A stretch of 64,000 nucleotides of DNA, taken from positions 21,850,533 through 21,914,532 of the forward strand of contig NC_135369.1 of NCBI RefSeq assembly GCF_049243985.1. Reading direction: 5' to 3'. The notes below the pieces were generated by a model. That model worked only from the letters and a program-made list of their open reading frames with translations. It did not search any database and was not told the origin of the DNA. The first letter of the stretch is position 1; every line of letters begins with the position of its first letter. Source of the stretch: Paroedura picta (taxonomy: Eukaryota; Chordata; Lepidosauria; Squamata; Gekkonidae). Positions 1 to 10,583 of the stretch are shown piece after piece. Both the position numbers and the translations under genes were made by a program.

Positions 1-785
1 GTAGCGAACCTCTGAAGGACGAGATTCCAGAAAGCTGGATGCCTCTTCATGAGAAAGGGAAAGCACTCTGTATTTGCTCAGAGACCCTACCTGCAGAACA
101 CGTTTTCCGCTCTGGGGGGAAAAAAAACTTGCTTCCCCCTGGCAAGGAAGACTTTCTGCACATGCTCAGTGCTCAGTTCAAGCTGGCAATCCCAGCAGCA
201 GGACGATGACTCCGCTTTTTGATTGTCCAGCCAGCCAATTAGAGCGGCTGCTAAGCCTGATCTCCTCTTTCCTAAATAGGTGAGGGACCCATTGTGGAGG
301 TTAACATCCAAACAATAGGAACAGTTTTAGAATCACGGTTCAGTGGACGCTTAACATTAGGGCTCTCCACGCTGGGTTGGGAAATACTGGGAAATTTGGG
401 GGGGTGGAGCCTGAAAAGGGCAGGGTTTGGGCAGGGCAAGGTTTGGGAGGAAAGGGACAGCCCTGGGGTCTCAGGTCATAAGTCCACCCTCCAAAGTAGC
501 CATTTTCTACAGGTGAGCTGATCTCTTGTCGCCTGCACACAAAGAAATTTCTGGACAGCCAGCTTGGCAGGTGGCAGGGGTGTGTGTCAAGGAATCCCAG
601 AGGTAAACAAAAAAACAAACAAACCTTACTTTGCATGCAGAAGGAGCCCAGCTCACCCCCTGGCATCCGCAGTCCAAAGATTTCAGGTAGCAGGAGTCAG
701 GGAGATATTTCTCTGCCTGAGACCTTAGAGCCACTTCTGGTCAGGGCAGGCAACAGTGAGCTAGAAGAGCCTAAAGCCCCTAAAG

Positions 786-897
786 CAGGGGTAGTCAACC
801 TGTGGTCCTCCAGATGTCCATGGACTACAATTCTGGCAGGGGCTCATGGGAATTGTAGTCCATAGACATCTGGAGGACCACAGGTTGACTACCCCTG
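786..897. mobile_element. Near-palindromic hAT MITE (CAGGGGTAGTCAA)
   Basis: CAGGGGTAGTCAACCTGTGG mirrored by CCACAGGTTGACTACCCCTG, with 8-bp duplication CCCTAAAG at 778-785 and 898-905. Almost the whole element is a hairpin: outer arms plus GACTACAATT mirrored by AATTGTAGTC. Confidence 0.85.
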
Positions 898-899
898 CC

Positions 900-1115
900 C
901 TAAAGGGCTGTGGCCCAGTGGTTAAGCAACTTCTCAGGATGCAGAAGGTCCTAGGTTCAATCCCTGTCTCTCCCGTAAAAATATCCAGGGGCAGGTGATG
1001 TGAAAGACTTTTTCCTGACAGCCTAGACGTGCCTCTTCCAATCTGCATAGGTGACACCGACCTCTAAGGACCAGATGATCTGAATCGGTATAAGGCAGCT
1101 TCCTGAATCAAGGAT
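900..1115 (+). mobile_element. Third tRNA-derived SINE (GCAGCTTC-ending family)
   Basis: Head GGCTGTGGCCCAGTGGTTAA with B box AGGTTCAATCCCTGTCTC. The body holds GGCAGGTGATGTGAAAGACT and the end TATAAGGCAGCTTCCTGAAT. Confidence 0.7.
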
Positions 1116-1229
1116 AAGCAGTGAGTGAGCTTTTGAGAGTGACCGAACTCTTCTTCAGCTGTAGGGGGAAGGGGAATAGAAGGCCATTGGTGGTTAAGGG
1201 CATGGTGGAAGCTGCAATGAAGAAGATTG

Positions 1230-2581
1230 TCTGCAGGTTACTAGGCACTGGAGTTCAGCCATCAGAGAGGCCAAAGCTGGGAGTGAGCTGAGACCAGTCA
1301 GGGAAGCCCACAAAAACAAGAAAAGCTTCTTCAGATATGTGAGGAGCAAACACAAGGTAAATGAAGCAATAGGCCCACTGTTGGTTGAAGATGGAGAGAC
1401 TTTGACAGAGGACAGAGAAAAAGCAGAAAGGCTCTGTACCTATTTTGCCTGTGGTTTCCCAGCAGGATATGGACACATCTGGGGATGGTAGTAGGCAAGG
1501 CAAGGTATCTGGGTGGTGGGCTGAAATGGACAGAGAGGGTGTTGAGAGGTACCTGGCTACACTAGATTAGTTCAGATCCTCTGAACTTGATGGTGTGCAC
1601 CTGAGAGTGTTCAAAGAACTTTCTGGAGAGCTTGTGGAACCTTTGTCCATAATCTTTAGGACCTCTTGAAGGACTGGTCCTCCAGAAGACTGGAGGAGAG
1701 CAAATGTTATCTCAGTCTTCAAAAAAGGGAGGAAAGAGGACCATGGGAACTAGAGGCCAGAGAGTCTGACCTCAGTTGCAGGGAAGATAGTGGAGCAGAT
1801 TTTAAAGGGGGCACTCTGCAAACATCTGAAGGCAATTTGTTCATCTGAGGAAGTCAGCACAGATTTGTCTCCAATAGGTCCTGTCTGACCAACCCGGTTT
1901 CCTTCTTTGACTGATTCATGGTCTTACTAGATTGTGGAAACTCAGTTGAGGTTGTTTACTTGGATTTCAATAAGGCTTTGGACAAGGTTCCCCAGGATGT
2001 TCGGATGGGTAAACTGGAGGACTGCAAGCTGGATTTTCGGATGGTTAGGTGGATAGGGAACCCATTGGAAAACCACGCCCAGTAGTATTTCATCAGATTG
2101 GAGGGAGGTGAGCAGTGGGTGCCAGAACTTGGCACTGGGTCCAGTACTGGAGGTCTCACTTCAAAAAGAAAGTGGACAAAATTAAGATGCTGCAGAGTAG
2201 AGTTGACGAGGATGGTCCAGGACCTGGGGACCAAGCCCTATGAAGAAAGGCAAGAAGGTTGAAAGGGGACATGATTGCTGTCTTTAAGTATCTGAAAGGC
2301 TGTCACTTGAAGGAGGGCAGGGAGCAGTTCCTGTTGCCCGCAGAGGATCGGACCGGACCGCCAGTAGTAACTATAATCTATGTGTCGAACGGTACTGGTT
2401 AGATATCAGGAAAAGATTCTCACAGTCCGCACAGTTCAGCAGTGGAACCATCTGCCTGAGCAGGTGGTGAGCTCCCCCTCATGGGTAGTCTTCAAGCAGC
2501 GGTTGGCTGACTCTGCATTAAGCAGGGGGCTGGACTAGAAGGCCTTCATGGTCCCTTCCAATTCTAGGATTCTAGGATTCT
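1230..2581 (+). mobile_element. CR1 LINE fragment with decayed reverse transcriptase end and 3' UTR
   Basis: Around 1955-2000 the frame reads VVYLDFNKALDKVP, the conserved reverse-transcriptase block (usually YLDFSKAFDKVP) of CR1-type LINEs. Downstream is the typical CR1 3' UTR (ACATGATTGCTGTCTTTAAG near 2270, GGGGGCTGGACTAGAAGGCC near 2525). It ends in the short direct repeat ATTCTAGG. It is 5' truncated and no long frame survives, so it is an old copy. Confidence 0.8.
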
Positions 2582-4000
2582 GTATCTGACCATCTTAAAT
2601 TAAAGGCAAGAGACTATATGTAGGTCCAAGCTGATAGGTACCCAGTGTGAAATATCTCAAGCTGCGGTTGCTTCTGGGTTCTCAGGTGTTTTGATGCACA
2701 CAGGAATCTTTTGACCTGGGCATAAACAGTCTTTTGCAAAGGGTTTGCTGAGCTGCCATTTTTCTCAGTTTGCAGGTGCAAATGCTAACAGTACCCTGGA
2801 TCAAACATAGACACAGTGCAGTTCCACATATGCAAAGTTTTGGCAACACCTAGCCTTTTCCTCTCTCTATATTATAGAGCCTAGAAATTGGTTGCACAAA
2901 ATCTTCCACAAGGAGACGTGCAAGTAGGAGTACAATAAATCCACATTTTTTCCCTTGCATTTCCATTTGTGCACGATCTTTGTGCCAGCTTGTTGTAGTG
3001 TTTAAGAGTAGCAATCTCTGATCTGGAGAACTGGGTTTGATTCTCCACTCCTCCACGTGCAGCCAGCAGGGTGACCTAGGGCCAGTCACAGTTCTCTTAG
3101 AGCTCTCTCAGCCTTAATTTCCTCACAGCGTATCTGTTGTGGGGAGAGGAATGGGAAGCAATTGTAAGCTGCTCTTGGACTTCTTCAGGTAGTAAAAAGT
3201 GAGGTACAAGAAACCAGTGTGTAGTCTGCACGGGGCTTTTTACCCACTCCCAGTCAGAATTAATCCCTGCAGTCTACACTGAATTCAATTTCCACTTTAA
3301 TTTTGGCCACTTTAAATTTTCCTTCTGCAACATCCATAACTGATTCGTGGTGACCCAACCTTCCCCCCGCGATATCCTGGAGTGGATATAAGCCTCGATA
3401 TTTGAAGAAACTCCATGAGTAAATGTATAGATGGCTACTTTTTCCGAATTAACGTACTGCTTTGTGCCTGACCCCACCCCCCACGTTCTGAGCTTCCCCA
3501 ATCAAATGCAGAACACTTTCTTTTTCAATGGGGGGCGGGATAGAGGAAGACCCGAGTTTAAATCGATCTGAATTCAGCAGGAACCACAATGGAAAAACAA
3601 TGTAAGTGCAGAATCAGCCCAGGGTACTATTTGCACTCACTCTCTTTCCCCCCCCCCCCCCATCCTTTCAAATTCTGATTCGGAACTTGCAACAGCTCTG
3701 CAACGTTCCTTTTTCCTGACTCAGCTTTCATTCGGACACTTCCATAGTTCCAATTGTCCATCTCTTCTCTCCTTCCTGTTTGATTGAGGGGGACAGAGCA
3801 AGCATGTGTGCTTTCACCTCCCTTCCCGGCCAGCTCTGAAGATAGAGTGATGCTCTTTGCACAGGGGTTAAGCCCTCCTGTTAGCAGAGTGGATCAGACC
3901 CAGCTCAGATGTCCCACCTGGTTTATTGGACAGTCATCAGGATAAGATGGACACATCTGGATACTTCTGATTCCAAGACCACCTTGCAGGAAGGTTTTTA
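2582..4000. other. Intergenic, no gene seen
   Basis: Apart from the old SINE at 2984-3215 and a C run near 3648-3660, I see no feature. Frames here are short. Confidence 0.6.
2984..3215 (+). mobile_element. tRNA-derived SINE, diverged
   Basis: Head TTGTAGTGTTTAAGAGTAGC, then CCTCCACGTGCAGCCAGCAG and TATCTGTTGTGGGGAGAGGA. Same family as 12488-12780 but older. Confidence 0.6.
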
Positions 4001-4002
4001 GC

Positions 4003-4206
4003 ATTGCCAGCTCTGGTTGGGGTTAGGAAAATACCTGGAGATTTTGGGAGTGGAGCCTGAGGAGGAGGGGGGATTTGGGGAGGGAAAGGACTTCGGCAGG
4101 ATTTAATGCCATAGAGTCCACCCTCCAAGGTAGCCATTTCCTCCAGGGTAACTGATCAACAGTAATATTGGGAGATCTCCAGACCCCACCTGGAGGTTGG
4201 CAACTC
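4003..4206 (+). mobile_element. GTTGCCA-type MITE (about 200 bp)
   Basis: Begins ATTGCCAGCTCTGGTTGGGG, contains CCTGGAGATTTTGGGAGTGG and GGTAGCCATTTCCTCCAGGG, and ends CCACCTGGAGGTTGGCAACT. Inverted ends are GTTGCCA/TGGCAAC. It is the most abundant short repeat here; the superfamily is not identified. Confidence 0.65.
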
Positions 4207-4513
4207 TATATGTTTTATATTTCAAAACTCATCTCCCCTTCCAGATCAGTAATTTCTTTTCACCATTTTAGCATGAGAGGAGGAGGCCTGTCCTCCTGTC
4301 TCCCCCAGTGACCACAGGAACAATTGTGACCTGTTTGGTATCAGTGTTTGAGATATTGCCAACTTCCAGGTGGGGCCTGGACATAACTTGGAACTACAAC
4401 TAATCTCCAGATGAGAGAGATCAGCTCCCCTAGAGAAAAGAGCTTTGGCGGTTGACTCTATGACATTATACCCTACTGAGCTCTCTCCCCTTCCCAACCC
4501 CTGCCCTCTACAG

Positions 4514-5322
4514 CAGGGGTTCTCAACCTTCCTAATGCCGCAACCCTTTAATACAGTTCCTCCTGTTGTGGTGACCCCCAACCCTGAAATTATGCAAGGC
4601 AGGGGTCCCCAACCTTTTTATCACCGGGGACCACTCAACGCGTGACAATTTTACTGAGGCCCGGTGGGGAGGGGGGGTAGTTTACTCCTCTACTCTCAAC
4701 CACTGCTCTAGCGCTCTCTGATCGCTATGGTAATGTTTAAACATCCCTTCAAAATAAGATACAGACACGCCACAACAATGAACATAAGGAACATTTTATT
4801 TTCATGGAAATTTTAACTCATGACAATGACAAATCAATGGGAACCCTGAGCTTGTTTCTCTGCAACGAGATAGTCCCATCTGGGAGCGATGGGAGACAAT
4901 GACACCCAAAGTGTGTTGTAAAGGGCCGGGGGGGGGGGATGAAGTAAAGGGCTGGGGGGGGGAGAAGGCGTCCTTCGGGGCCCACCTCCAATTAGTCGAC
5001 GGACCACATGTGGTCCGCAGCCCACAGGTTGGGGATCGCTAATGAAAGGGATCTTTAACCGAAACTAAACCAAAACTGACCAATGGCGTGAAGACCCAAT
5101 GTTCATGATTGTATATAAATGTCCCCCCCTCCCCCGGTAATTTCACAGTTTTCTGCCTCTTGTCCCACCATGCTGATCTCGCTCTTTCCCACTGCTCCAG
5201 ACAGACAGCTCTCTTGATCTACCCTGCAAGGCTGTTGTGTAGATGGCGCCCCCCCCAGCCAAGCTGCTTGCCCTGCCACGACCTCTGTGAAGGGGTCCCA
5301 AACCCCAGGTTGAGAACCACTG
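4514..5322 (+). mobile_element. SPIN/URR1-like hAT element hosting a second hAT
   Basis: Inverted ends CAGGGGTTCTCAACC and GGTTGAGAACCACTG, with an approximate 8-bp duplication (CTCTACAG / CTATGCAG). The left body (GTGACCCCCAACC) and right end (GTGAAGGGGTCCC) resemble the SPIN group of hAT elements. It has no transposase frame. Another hAT at 4600-5041 is inserted in it. Confidence 0.8.
4600..5041 (+). mobile_element. hAT MITE (GGTCCCCAAC ends) nested in 4514-5322
   Basis: Starts CAGGGGTCCCCAACC and ends GGTTGGGGATCGCTA. Flanked by ATGCAAGG (4592-4599) and ATGAAAGG (5042-5049), an 8-bp duplication with one mismatch. Confidence 0.8.
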
Positions 5323-6144
5323 CTATGCAGGCTCCCCCCTACACACCAAGAGACCTCCAGCCACCACTCTAGGTTTGCTATTTGTGGAGAATGCCAGGAA
5401 TGAAATAAATAAATAACATTTCAGCCATCCTTCAGTGACCAGCTTCAAGTTGAGAAATTCCTGGATATTTGGGGTGTGGACTCTGGGGATGGAGGGGTTT
5501 GGTGAGAGGAGGGACTTCACTGGGGCATAATGCCATTTGAGTTCACCATCCAAAACAGTCATTTCCCCCAGGAGAACTGATCTCTGCGGCCTGGAAATCA
5601 ACTGAAACCCCCGTAGATCTTCAGCCACCAACTGGGGGTTGGCAGCCCCACCTGTAGCTCGAAACCACCATTTGCCGATCAGAGCAGATAAACAGGGCAG
5701 CGAGCCTAAGAAGCTGGAGCATAAAGCCAACTTTTTCTCTTCTTTAATTCTCTGAGGCCCACTTGGGCGGCTGCTCTAGCCTCAGCAGGGCTACGTAGCC
5801 AGACAAGCCGGCCTGCTCGCCTGTCACATTGGCCCAGCCTGGCATTTTGCAAAGTGTCTCTGATGCCCAATCCAGGGGTCCTGTTCCTGTCTCATCTCGC
5901 CTTGTTTTGCCTTCGAGGCCCTGTTTTGTAGATAAGTCTGTGGCTTTGAAGGCGCCAGCCTGACAGCTAGGCCGATTTCATTACTCGGCAGGTGCCGGGC
6001 CTGCTCTGTCAGGACTGAAGGCTGTCTTTTAAAAATGGCTTCGAATACCATCCTTGTCCTACTGTTGTCAAACAAGCTCCTGTCAGTGTGCAAAAGGTGA
6101 TGGGGAAGACCTTTGCCTGACACCAGGAGACCTGCTGCCCATAG

Positions 6145-6731
6145 GGATGACAGCCCCCAGGTGAGACCTGGGGATCCCTCGGAATTACAGCTCATCTGCA
6201 GACTAAAAAGATGGGATTCCCCTGTACAAAATGGCTGCTTTGGAGGGGGGACTCCACAGCACAGTGATTCTCAAGATGGGTGTCGGGACCCCTTTGGGGG
6301 TCGAATGACCCTTTCACAGGGGTTGCGGCAGAGCAAGCAGCGTGGCCAAGGGGCGCCATCCACACAACAGCCTTGCAGGGTAGATCGTGATAAAGCGTTC
6401 GTCTGTCTGGAGCAGCAGAAAAAAGTGAGATCGGCAGGGAGGGACAAGAGACAGAACTGAACTAAGAAACCCCAGGAAAAAAACCCAATTTATATACAAT
6501 CATGAACAATGGATCTTCCGGCCCTTGGGCAGTTTCGGTTTAATTTCTGTGAAAGAACCCTTGCATAATTCTATGGTTGGGGGTCACCACAACATGAGGA
6601 ACTGCATTAGGGAGGTTGAGAACCACTGCCACAGCATCATATTCCACTCAGGTCTTTCCCTGCCCCAAATCCTGTCCACTCACAGCTCCACTCCCAAAGT
6701 CTCCAGGTCCTTCCCAACCCAGAGCTGTAAA
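6145..6731 (-). mobile_element. GTTGCCA-type MITE split by the SPIN-like hAT
   Basis: Left part (CCCAGGTGAGACCTGGGGAT) and right part (CCCAAAGTCTCCAGGTCCTT) join on either side of 6262-6628, so this copy is older than the hAT. Confidence 0.65.
6262..6628 (-). mobile_element. SPIN-like hAT element, near full-length deletion form
   Basis: Ends CAGTGATTCTCAAGATGGG and GGTTGAGAACCACTG, flanked by a perfect CCACAGCA at 6254-6261 and 6629-6636. Inside, GGGACCCCTTTGGGGGTCGA is close to the SPIN subterminal sequence. It inserted into an older GTTGCCA-type MITE (6145-6731). Confidence 0.85.
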
Positions 6732-6937
6732 CCCTATCCATGTTTCTCCCGAGGTTACCAGGACCCCTTTAGCCACTGGTGGGAGATGGGGGGGTGATGT
6801 TGCCAGGTTGGGAAAATCCTGCAGATTTGGGGATGGAGCCTGGGGGGAGACAGGGACCTCAATGGGGTAGAAGTAGGGATGCCAGCCTCCAGGTGAGACT
6901 TGGGCATCCCCCAGAATTGCAATTTATCTCCAGGCAA

Positions 6938-7057
6938 CAGTGTTGAAAATGGCCCCCTCCAGATGTTCATGGACTACAATTCCCATAAGCCACTGCCAGG
7001 GGCTCATGGAAATTGTAGTCCATGAACATCTGGAGGACGACAGGTTGACTACCCCTG
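6938..7057. mobile_element. Near-palindromic hAT MITE, left end decayed
   Basis: Arms GATGTTCATGGACTACAATT and AATTGTAGTCCATGAACATC, right end GGTTGACTACCCCTG. The left terminal repeat is not recognisable. Confidence 0.6.
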
Positions 7058-7164
7058 CCCTAGTATACACATAATCAAAAGGTAGCCAACACCTTTGTGG
7101 GCTGTAAGCTAATTAATAAGAAGCCTCTACATAGCAAAATGCCACAAGATGAAACAGATCAAGA

Positions 7165-7275
7165 GGAAGGGGCATGGCTCAATGGTCAGAGCATCTGCCT
7201 GGCATACAGAAGGTCCCAGGTTCAATCCCTGGTTGGGGAGACAGCATTTGCAAAGCAGTCCTGGGTACCAGTATT
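7165..7275 (+). mobile_element. Third tRNA-derived SINE family, head only
   Basis: GGCATGGCTCAATGGTCAGA and CCAGGTTCAATCCCTGGTTG: tRNA-like A and B boxes, truncated 3'. Confidence 0.65.
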
Positions 7276-7619
7276 AGAGTTGGGAAATATTCTCAGATTA
7301 TCGGGGGTGGAGCCTGAGGAGGGAAAGGTTTGGGGCATAATGCAGCAGAGTCCAAGTTCAAAGTGGCTGTTTTCTCCAGGTGACACCTAGAGTTGCCAGC
7401 TCTGGGTTGGGAAATACCTGGAGACTTTGGGGGTGGAGGTGCGAGTGGGTGGGGAGGGATTCTCAGGGGAATCATTCCATTTTCTCAAGGGGAACTGCTC
7501 TGTTGCCTGATCCCACCTGGAAATCCCCAGGTCCCACCTGGAGGCTGGCATCCCTATTGTCACCTGGAGATGAGTTATGATAGTTCAAGATCTCTGTCCA
7601 CTACCTGGAGGCTGGCAGC

Positions 7620-8190
7620 CCTGGCCAGGATACAGGGACGCTGCACATCCCTGCTTCCAGCTGTGAAACAGGGAGGGGGCGGGGGAGCTTTCTACACTTG
7701 CTGCAACCTTTACCGAGACAAGAAGGAAAGACTCCCAACTTGGCTGTTTGACTTAAAAGCCGTCCCCGCTTCCCTTTTCATGCTGGTCTCAGCCTTTTGT
7801 CTGAGGAGGATTTCTAAGCCCGGCATCCTTTTTCAGGAGCTTCCCTGGTGGGGAAGGGAAGCATAGAAAAATAGACCAGGGAGTTGCCATTCTTTCGGCC
7901 TGCCAGGCTCCCCGCCGGCTGTCTCCTTCTTGTTCTTCTTATCTCCTCGTCCTTTTCCATTCGTCCCCCGGCAGCACCTGAATAAATCAGCTACCGGCAG
8001 AGCTGAACAGCAGCCGAGCTAAAAATAAAATGTGAAAAGGGTGGCAAGCCGGTGAAGGGGCTGCTGCTGAGCCGCAAGGAGAGGGATTGCCTTTAATTGG
8101 GAAACTAAATGAAAACAACCAAGTGGAGGTGGACTGACTGAAATAAGATGGCTGTTCTGCATCATACTGGGATGAAGGTTTTGCTTCGTC
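7620..8190. other. Repeat-poor GC-rich stretch, possible regulatory DNA
   Basis: No known repeat and no convincing gene. It contains a MEF2-like GCTAAAAATAAAAT at about 8018, E-boxes CACCTG (about 7976) and CAGCTA, and a homeodomain-type TTTAATTGGG (about 8092). It lies 2.4 kb upstream of the GNRHR2 start. Confidence 0.3.
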
Positions 8191-8194
8191 ATGA

Positions 8195-8430
8195 GGACGG
8201 ATGAGAAGCCATGTTGGATCAGGCCAGTGGCCCATCCAGTCAAATACTCTGTGTCAAGCAGTAGCCAAGTCCCAGGCACCATTAGGAGACCTACCAGCAG
8301 GTCCAGAATTCCAGAAGCCCTCCCACGGTTGCCCCCCCCCCCAAACACAAAGCATTCAGAGCATTGCTGTCCCAGGCAGAGCGATCCATCTATACCTTGG
8401 GGCCAATAGCCACTGATGGGCTTTCCTTTC
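8195..8430 (+). repeat. Dispersed repeat beginning ATGTTGGATCAGGCCAGTGG
   Basis: Contains GGCCCATCCAGTCAAATACT and CCAATAGCCACTGATGGGCT, phrases I recognise as a common reptile interspersed repeat. Class uncertain. Confidence 0.5.
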
Positions 8431-9129
8431 CTTTCCCCTGTACAGATAACATACAAGTATAATAATGGTTTTAAAATAACTTTAAAAATATTTCCACCCC
8501 CTTTCCTATTTTAAGGAGTCAAAAACTCATATTTAAAACAAGGATTATAATGTTTAACTAACCCAACTGGAGAAAAAATTCCTCCCAAATGTTTACTTTT
8601 TTTAAAACACAAAGATTATATGGCAAGAAGAGTCATTCTATGTTCTTGCACACAGAAAGAGGTATATCTGAGATATCGCGACATGGATAAGCAAAAATAT
8701 ATTCAGTAGGTATAGTCACAGGCCAATCTATGCGGTTTTAACTTATTTAGTAATCAGTTTACTAAAGCATGGAATCAAATAAGATATCTTTATCTCTGCT
8801 AAAATAATTGTATGCATGCTCTGTAATATACTTGGTGAATTAACTAAGGTTGTTTAGTTGGCTGAGTTTGTGTTAACATTTAGCATATATTTTGAGAACT
8901 CAGAGCAGTCTGTCTACAAACTCACACATACATAGAGCACCCCCTGCTGGTACACAAGTTTACTACATTCAGGTTTCTTCCATACTTAGCTGTCACCTCT
9001 TCCATATAATCTGTAGGCCAGACCAGATGTTGGTATCTCTTAAGATGGCAAAACTTCTTTTGTGTGTATTATGTAACTTGGCTCATGAGTTATAACTCAA
9101 ATGAGGTGGGGGAAAATGGCTTTTGCTGA
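8431..9129. other. AT-rich intergenic, nothing recognised
   Basis: Low-complexity AT-rich DNA without long frames, terminal repeats or known repeat blocks. Confidence 0.5.
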
Positions 9130-9415
9130 GAGCCACCATGGGGTAGTGGTTAAGATGCCCTCTAATCCAGAGAACTGGGTTGGATTCCCTGCTCCTCCAC
9201 ATGCAGCCAGCTGGGTGACCTTGGGCTAGTCACAATCCTGACAGAGTTGTTCTCACAGAGCAAAGCAGTCCTGTCAGAGCTCTCCCATGCCCACCTACCT
9301 CACAGGGTGTCTGTTGTGGGGAGAGGAACGGAAGGTGGTTGCAAGCTGCTTTGAGACTCCTTAGTGCAGAGAAAAATGAGATAGAAAACCCAGCTCCTCC
9401 TCCTCCTCTTCAACT
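9130..9415 (+). mobile_element. tRNA-derived SINE with (CTC/CTT) tail
   Basis: GAGCCACCATGGGGTAGTGG head, TCCTCCACATGCAGCCAGCT, GTCTGTTGTGGGGAGAGGAA, then a CTCCTCCTCC tail. Confidence 0.7.
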
Positions 9416-9429
9416 TCATCTTTTTGATG

Positions 9430-9800
9430 ACATCATAAAAGGCTTATGCTACCAAGCATAGACATACTCCTTTCATATAATACATCTGTTCCACTTAATA
9501 TTTCTGGTAAGTCCTTGGAGGAGGAGCGTGTCTCATCGCTTAAGTGGCACTCAGCGCTTAACACCCACTCAGGGCAGCTATCCCGCCCCTTAATGCTTCT
9601 TCCTCCTCCAACCGGCTTGCCTGTCCAGTGGCCAGCCAATCGCCTTCCGTCCCCCACCCCAGACCACCCCATCCTCCTTCTACTTTCCTCCAAGGCTCGG
9701 AGGCTGCAGATCCCGGCTGTGTGAGAGCTGCCCCTGCTGGTGAGTTCCCTAATAGCAGCATGCAGCCTATGCAGGTCCTGGGGGGAGGCTGTCTGCTGTT
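9430..9800 (+). repeat. Unidentified dispersed repeat, copy 1
   Basis: CTGTTCCACTTAATATTTCT, GTCCTTGGAGGAGGAGCGTG and GTGTGAGAGCTGCCCCTGCT recur in the same order at 19455-19690. No coding frame or terminal repeat is recognised. Confidence 0.6.
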
Positions 9801-10583
9801 AATCTAGGACCCGTTGTATTCCTGAATGCAACTGGCTTGTCCCCCAGTAGGTGTATTATACATAGACATACCAACATGCCAATTTTTGGCTCTTGGCCCA
9901 GGGCCTAATTACTGAAGGATCCTGAAAAAGGGGTATGGAAACTTAAAGCAAAGCTGAATTTTCTTCCTCTTGCAGGTTCCTGGAGTGGAGCTGGTGCCCT
10001 AGTTGCAAAGGACATGCCACAAATGCACTGAAGGGCAAGACAGGCCCTGCAGACAGAAGGCAAAATTGTGGCCTCTTGCTCAGGTGGGGACCGTGCTGGA
10101 TCAACGAACAGCGTATCCAAGCCTTGGAGACACAAACCTTGTGCCAGTCTGAATTCTCTAACTCCTGCCACAAAATTAAATAGAAGGTAGCATTTCTCGA
10201 GTGGGGAGGCTCCCCTAACAGAATATTTACAAGCGAGCACAGCAAGCCAAAGCAAACATTTCCAGCCTATTTATCAACCACCAAAGGAGCATTTGTTGGC
10301 AGCGTTAAAATCTAGAGCACAACAAAATCCACTGATCTGACAAGAAGGTGTCCTCTGCTCAGTTCACGGTAGGATCTGGGCATCTCCGGTGTAGCAGCGG
10401 CTTTGCCTGAACAAAGAACCATGCCAAAGATTTGTCAGCTCTGCCAAGGTTTTGAAAGAGTGGGGCTTCCTAAAGGACTGGCAAGGGACCAGCCGGATTG
10501 GAACCCCCTGATTTTGGTAGGATCCTTGTGCCAGCCCAGGGCAGGACGTTATCTTCGCCTGGGGAAGGCTTGACACCAGACGG

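Noticed and set aside
7168-7240. tRNA gene candidates with good A and B boxes (also at 12490, 22093 and 38822)
   Set aside because: Each is followed by a shared SINE body and recurs as a family; no complete cloverleaf with a terminator was seen.
1-10500. PEX11B, the next gene beyond GNRHR2 in human
   Set aside because: No frame on either strand resembles PEX11B; if conserved it lies left of the window.
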